Shown here: one piece after another, positions 63,825 to 64,000 of the stretch
Position numbering within the stretch: position 1 is the first letter of the stretch
How the letters are laid out: the number at the start of each line of letters is the position of its first letter
Notes under the pieces: generated by a model
Told to the model about the DNA's origin: nothing
Seen by the model: only the letters and a program-made list of their open reading frames with translations
Databases searched by the model: none
Translations under genes and position numbers: made by a program
Assembly (NCBI RefSeq): GCF_900106945.1
Contig: NZ_FNNE01000005.1
Location: forward strand, 186,001-250,000
Source: Marinobacter mobilis
GTDB taxonomy: Bacteria > Pseudomonadota > Gammaproteobacteria > Pseudomonadales > Oleiphilaceae
Direction of reading: 5' to 3'
DNA: 64,000 nt

Positions 63825-64000
63825 TTACTTGATCTGGCTGACGTCAATGGTGTAACCGTTCTCGTTGAACCAGCGCGCTGCACCCGGATGCCAGGGGATC
63901 ACCGTGTTATGGACGTAATTCTCCGCAACGCTGGTGGTCGCCGCCTTGTGGATGGAGACCATCTTGTCGTTGTTCTCCAGGGTAAGACGGGTCATTTCAT
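63825..64000 (-). CDS. TAXI family TRAP solute-binding protein, 3' end only
   Basis: Only the last 57 codons fall in the window. Read on the minus strand the protein ends HNTVIPWHPGAARWFNENG, then YTIDVSQIK, the typical C-terminus of TAXI solute-binding proteins (the WHPGA motif). It delivers substrate to the fused permease encoded 32 bp downstream. The start and signal peptide are beyond the window. Confidence 0.88.
   Translation of the reverse strand, partial: EMTRLTLENNDKMVSIHKAATTSVAENYVHNTVIPWHPGAARWFNENGYTIDVSQIK

Noticed and set aside
1..64000. CRISPR array, tRNA, rRNA or insertion sequence
   Set aside because: No regularly spaced repeats, cloverleaf-like genes, transposase frames or terminal inverted repeats were found on inspection; an automated scan could still find a small element.

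Overview
The window is about 60% GC and densely packed with protein genes. I found no tRNA, rRNA, CRISPR array, transposase or prophage. Its content points to a marine, lipid-using gammaproteobacterium of the Marinobacter or Alcanivorax kind. That placement is inferred from family composition, not from a marker gene. The pointers are two wax ester synthase/DGAT acyltransferases, DUF1302/DUF1329 pairs, a VolA-type lipase, a fatty acid desaturase with an AraC regulator, a TAXI-TRAP transporter and two type I sulfatases.

Layout. 1-1.8 kb: the 3' end of a DUF1329 gene and a small ABM-domain membrane protein. 2.0-7.4 kb: a four-gene run of sulfatase, DUF3604 protein, parvulin-like isomerase and HupE/UreJ-type membrane protein. 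7.4-10.2 kb: a translationally coupled WS/DGAT pair on the minus strand. 10.6-13.1 kb: a medium-chain dehydrogenase and an AraC regulator. 13.4-20.3 kb: an export-like operon of DUF1302, DUF1329, Ycf48-like protein and RND transporter. 20.4-29 kb: a Crp/Fnr regulator diverging from a second sulfatase, which sits 23 bp before a complete MoxR/Bat operon (MoxR, DUF58, DUF4381, VWA, VWA-TPR, BatD). 29-32.9 kb: a secreted single-haem beta-propeller protein diverging from an SDR and an MDR oxidoreductase. 33-38 kb: small housekeeping and accessory genes.

38.2-48.4 kb is the most unusual stretch. A plus-strand terminator with no coding gene upstream suggests a small RNA at about 38.2-38.4 kb. A four-gene minus-strand operon follows: ECF sigma factor (TTG start), zinc-binding anti-sigma factor, a secreted acidic repeat protein, and a TPR plus outer-membrane-barrel protein. 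It diverges from a lipase-DUF1302-DUF1329 operon, and upstream of the lipase lies a good match to an ECF-type promoter. I read this as one envelope or lipid-response switch; that reading is inference.

48.4-64 kb: a YdcH-like protein, a possible 31-residue peptide, a stand-alone Nmad3 protein, a DUF4139 protein, an AraC regulator diverging from a desaturase, a 5'-nucleotidase-like lipoprotein, a 7TM-DISM diguanylate cyclase, and a sigma-54-type two-component pair beside a TAXI-TRAP uptake system that runs off the right edge.

Taken together, much of the window concerns the envelope and lipids: releasing substrates outside or in the periplasm (lipase, sulfatases, nucleotidase), moving lipid-like molecules across the envelope (DUF1302/DUF1329/RND), storing them (WS/DGAT) and modifying them (desaturase, dehydrogenases).
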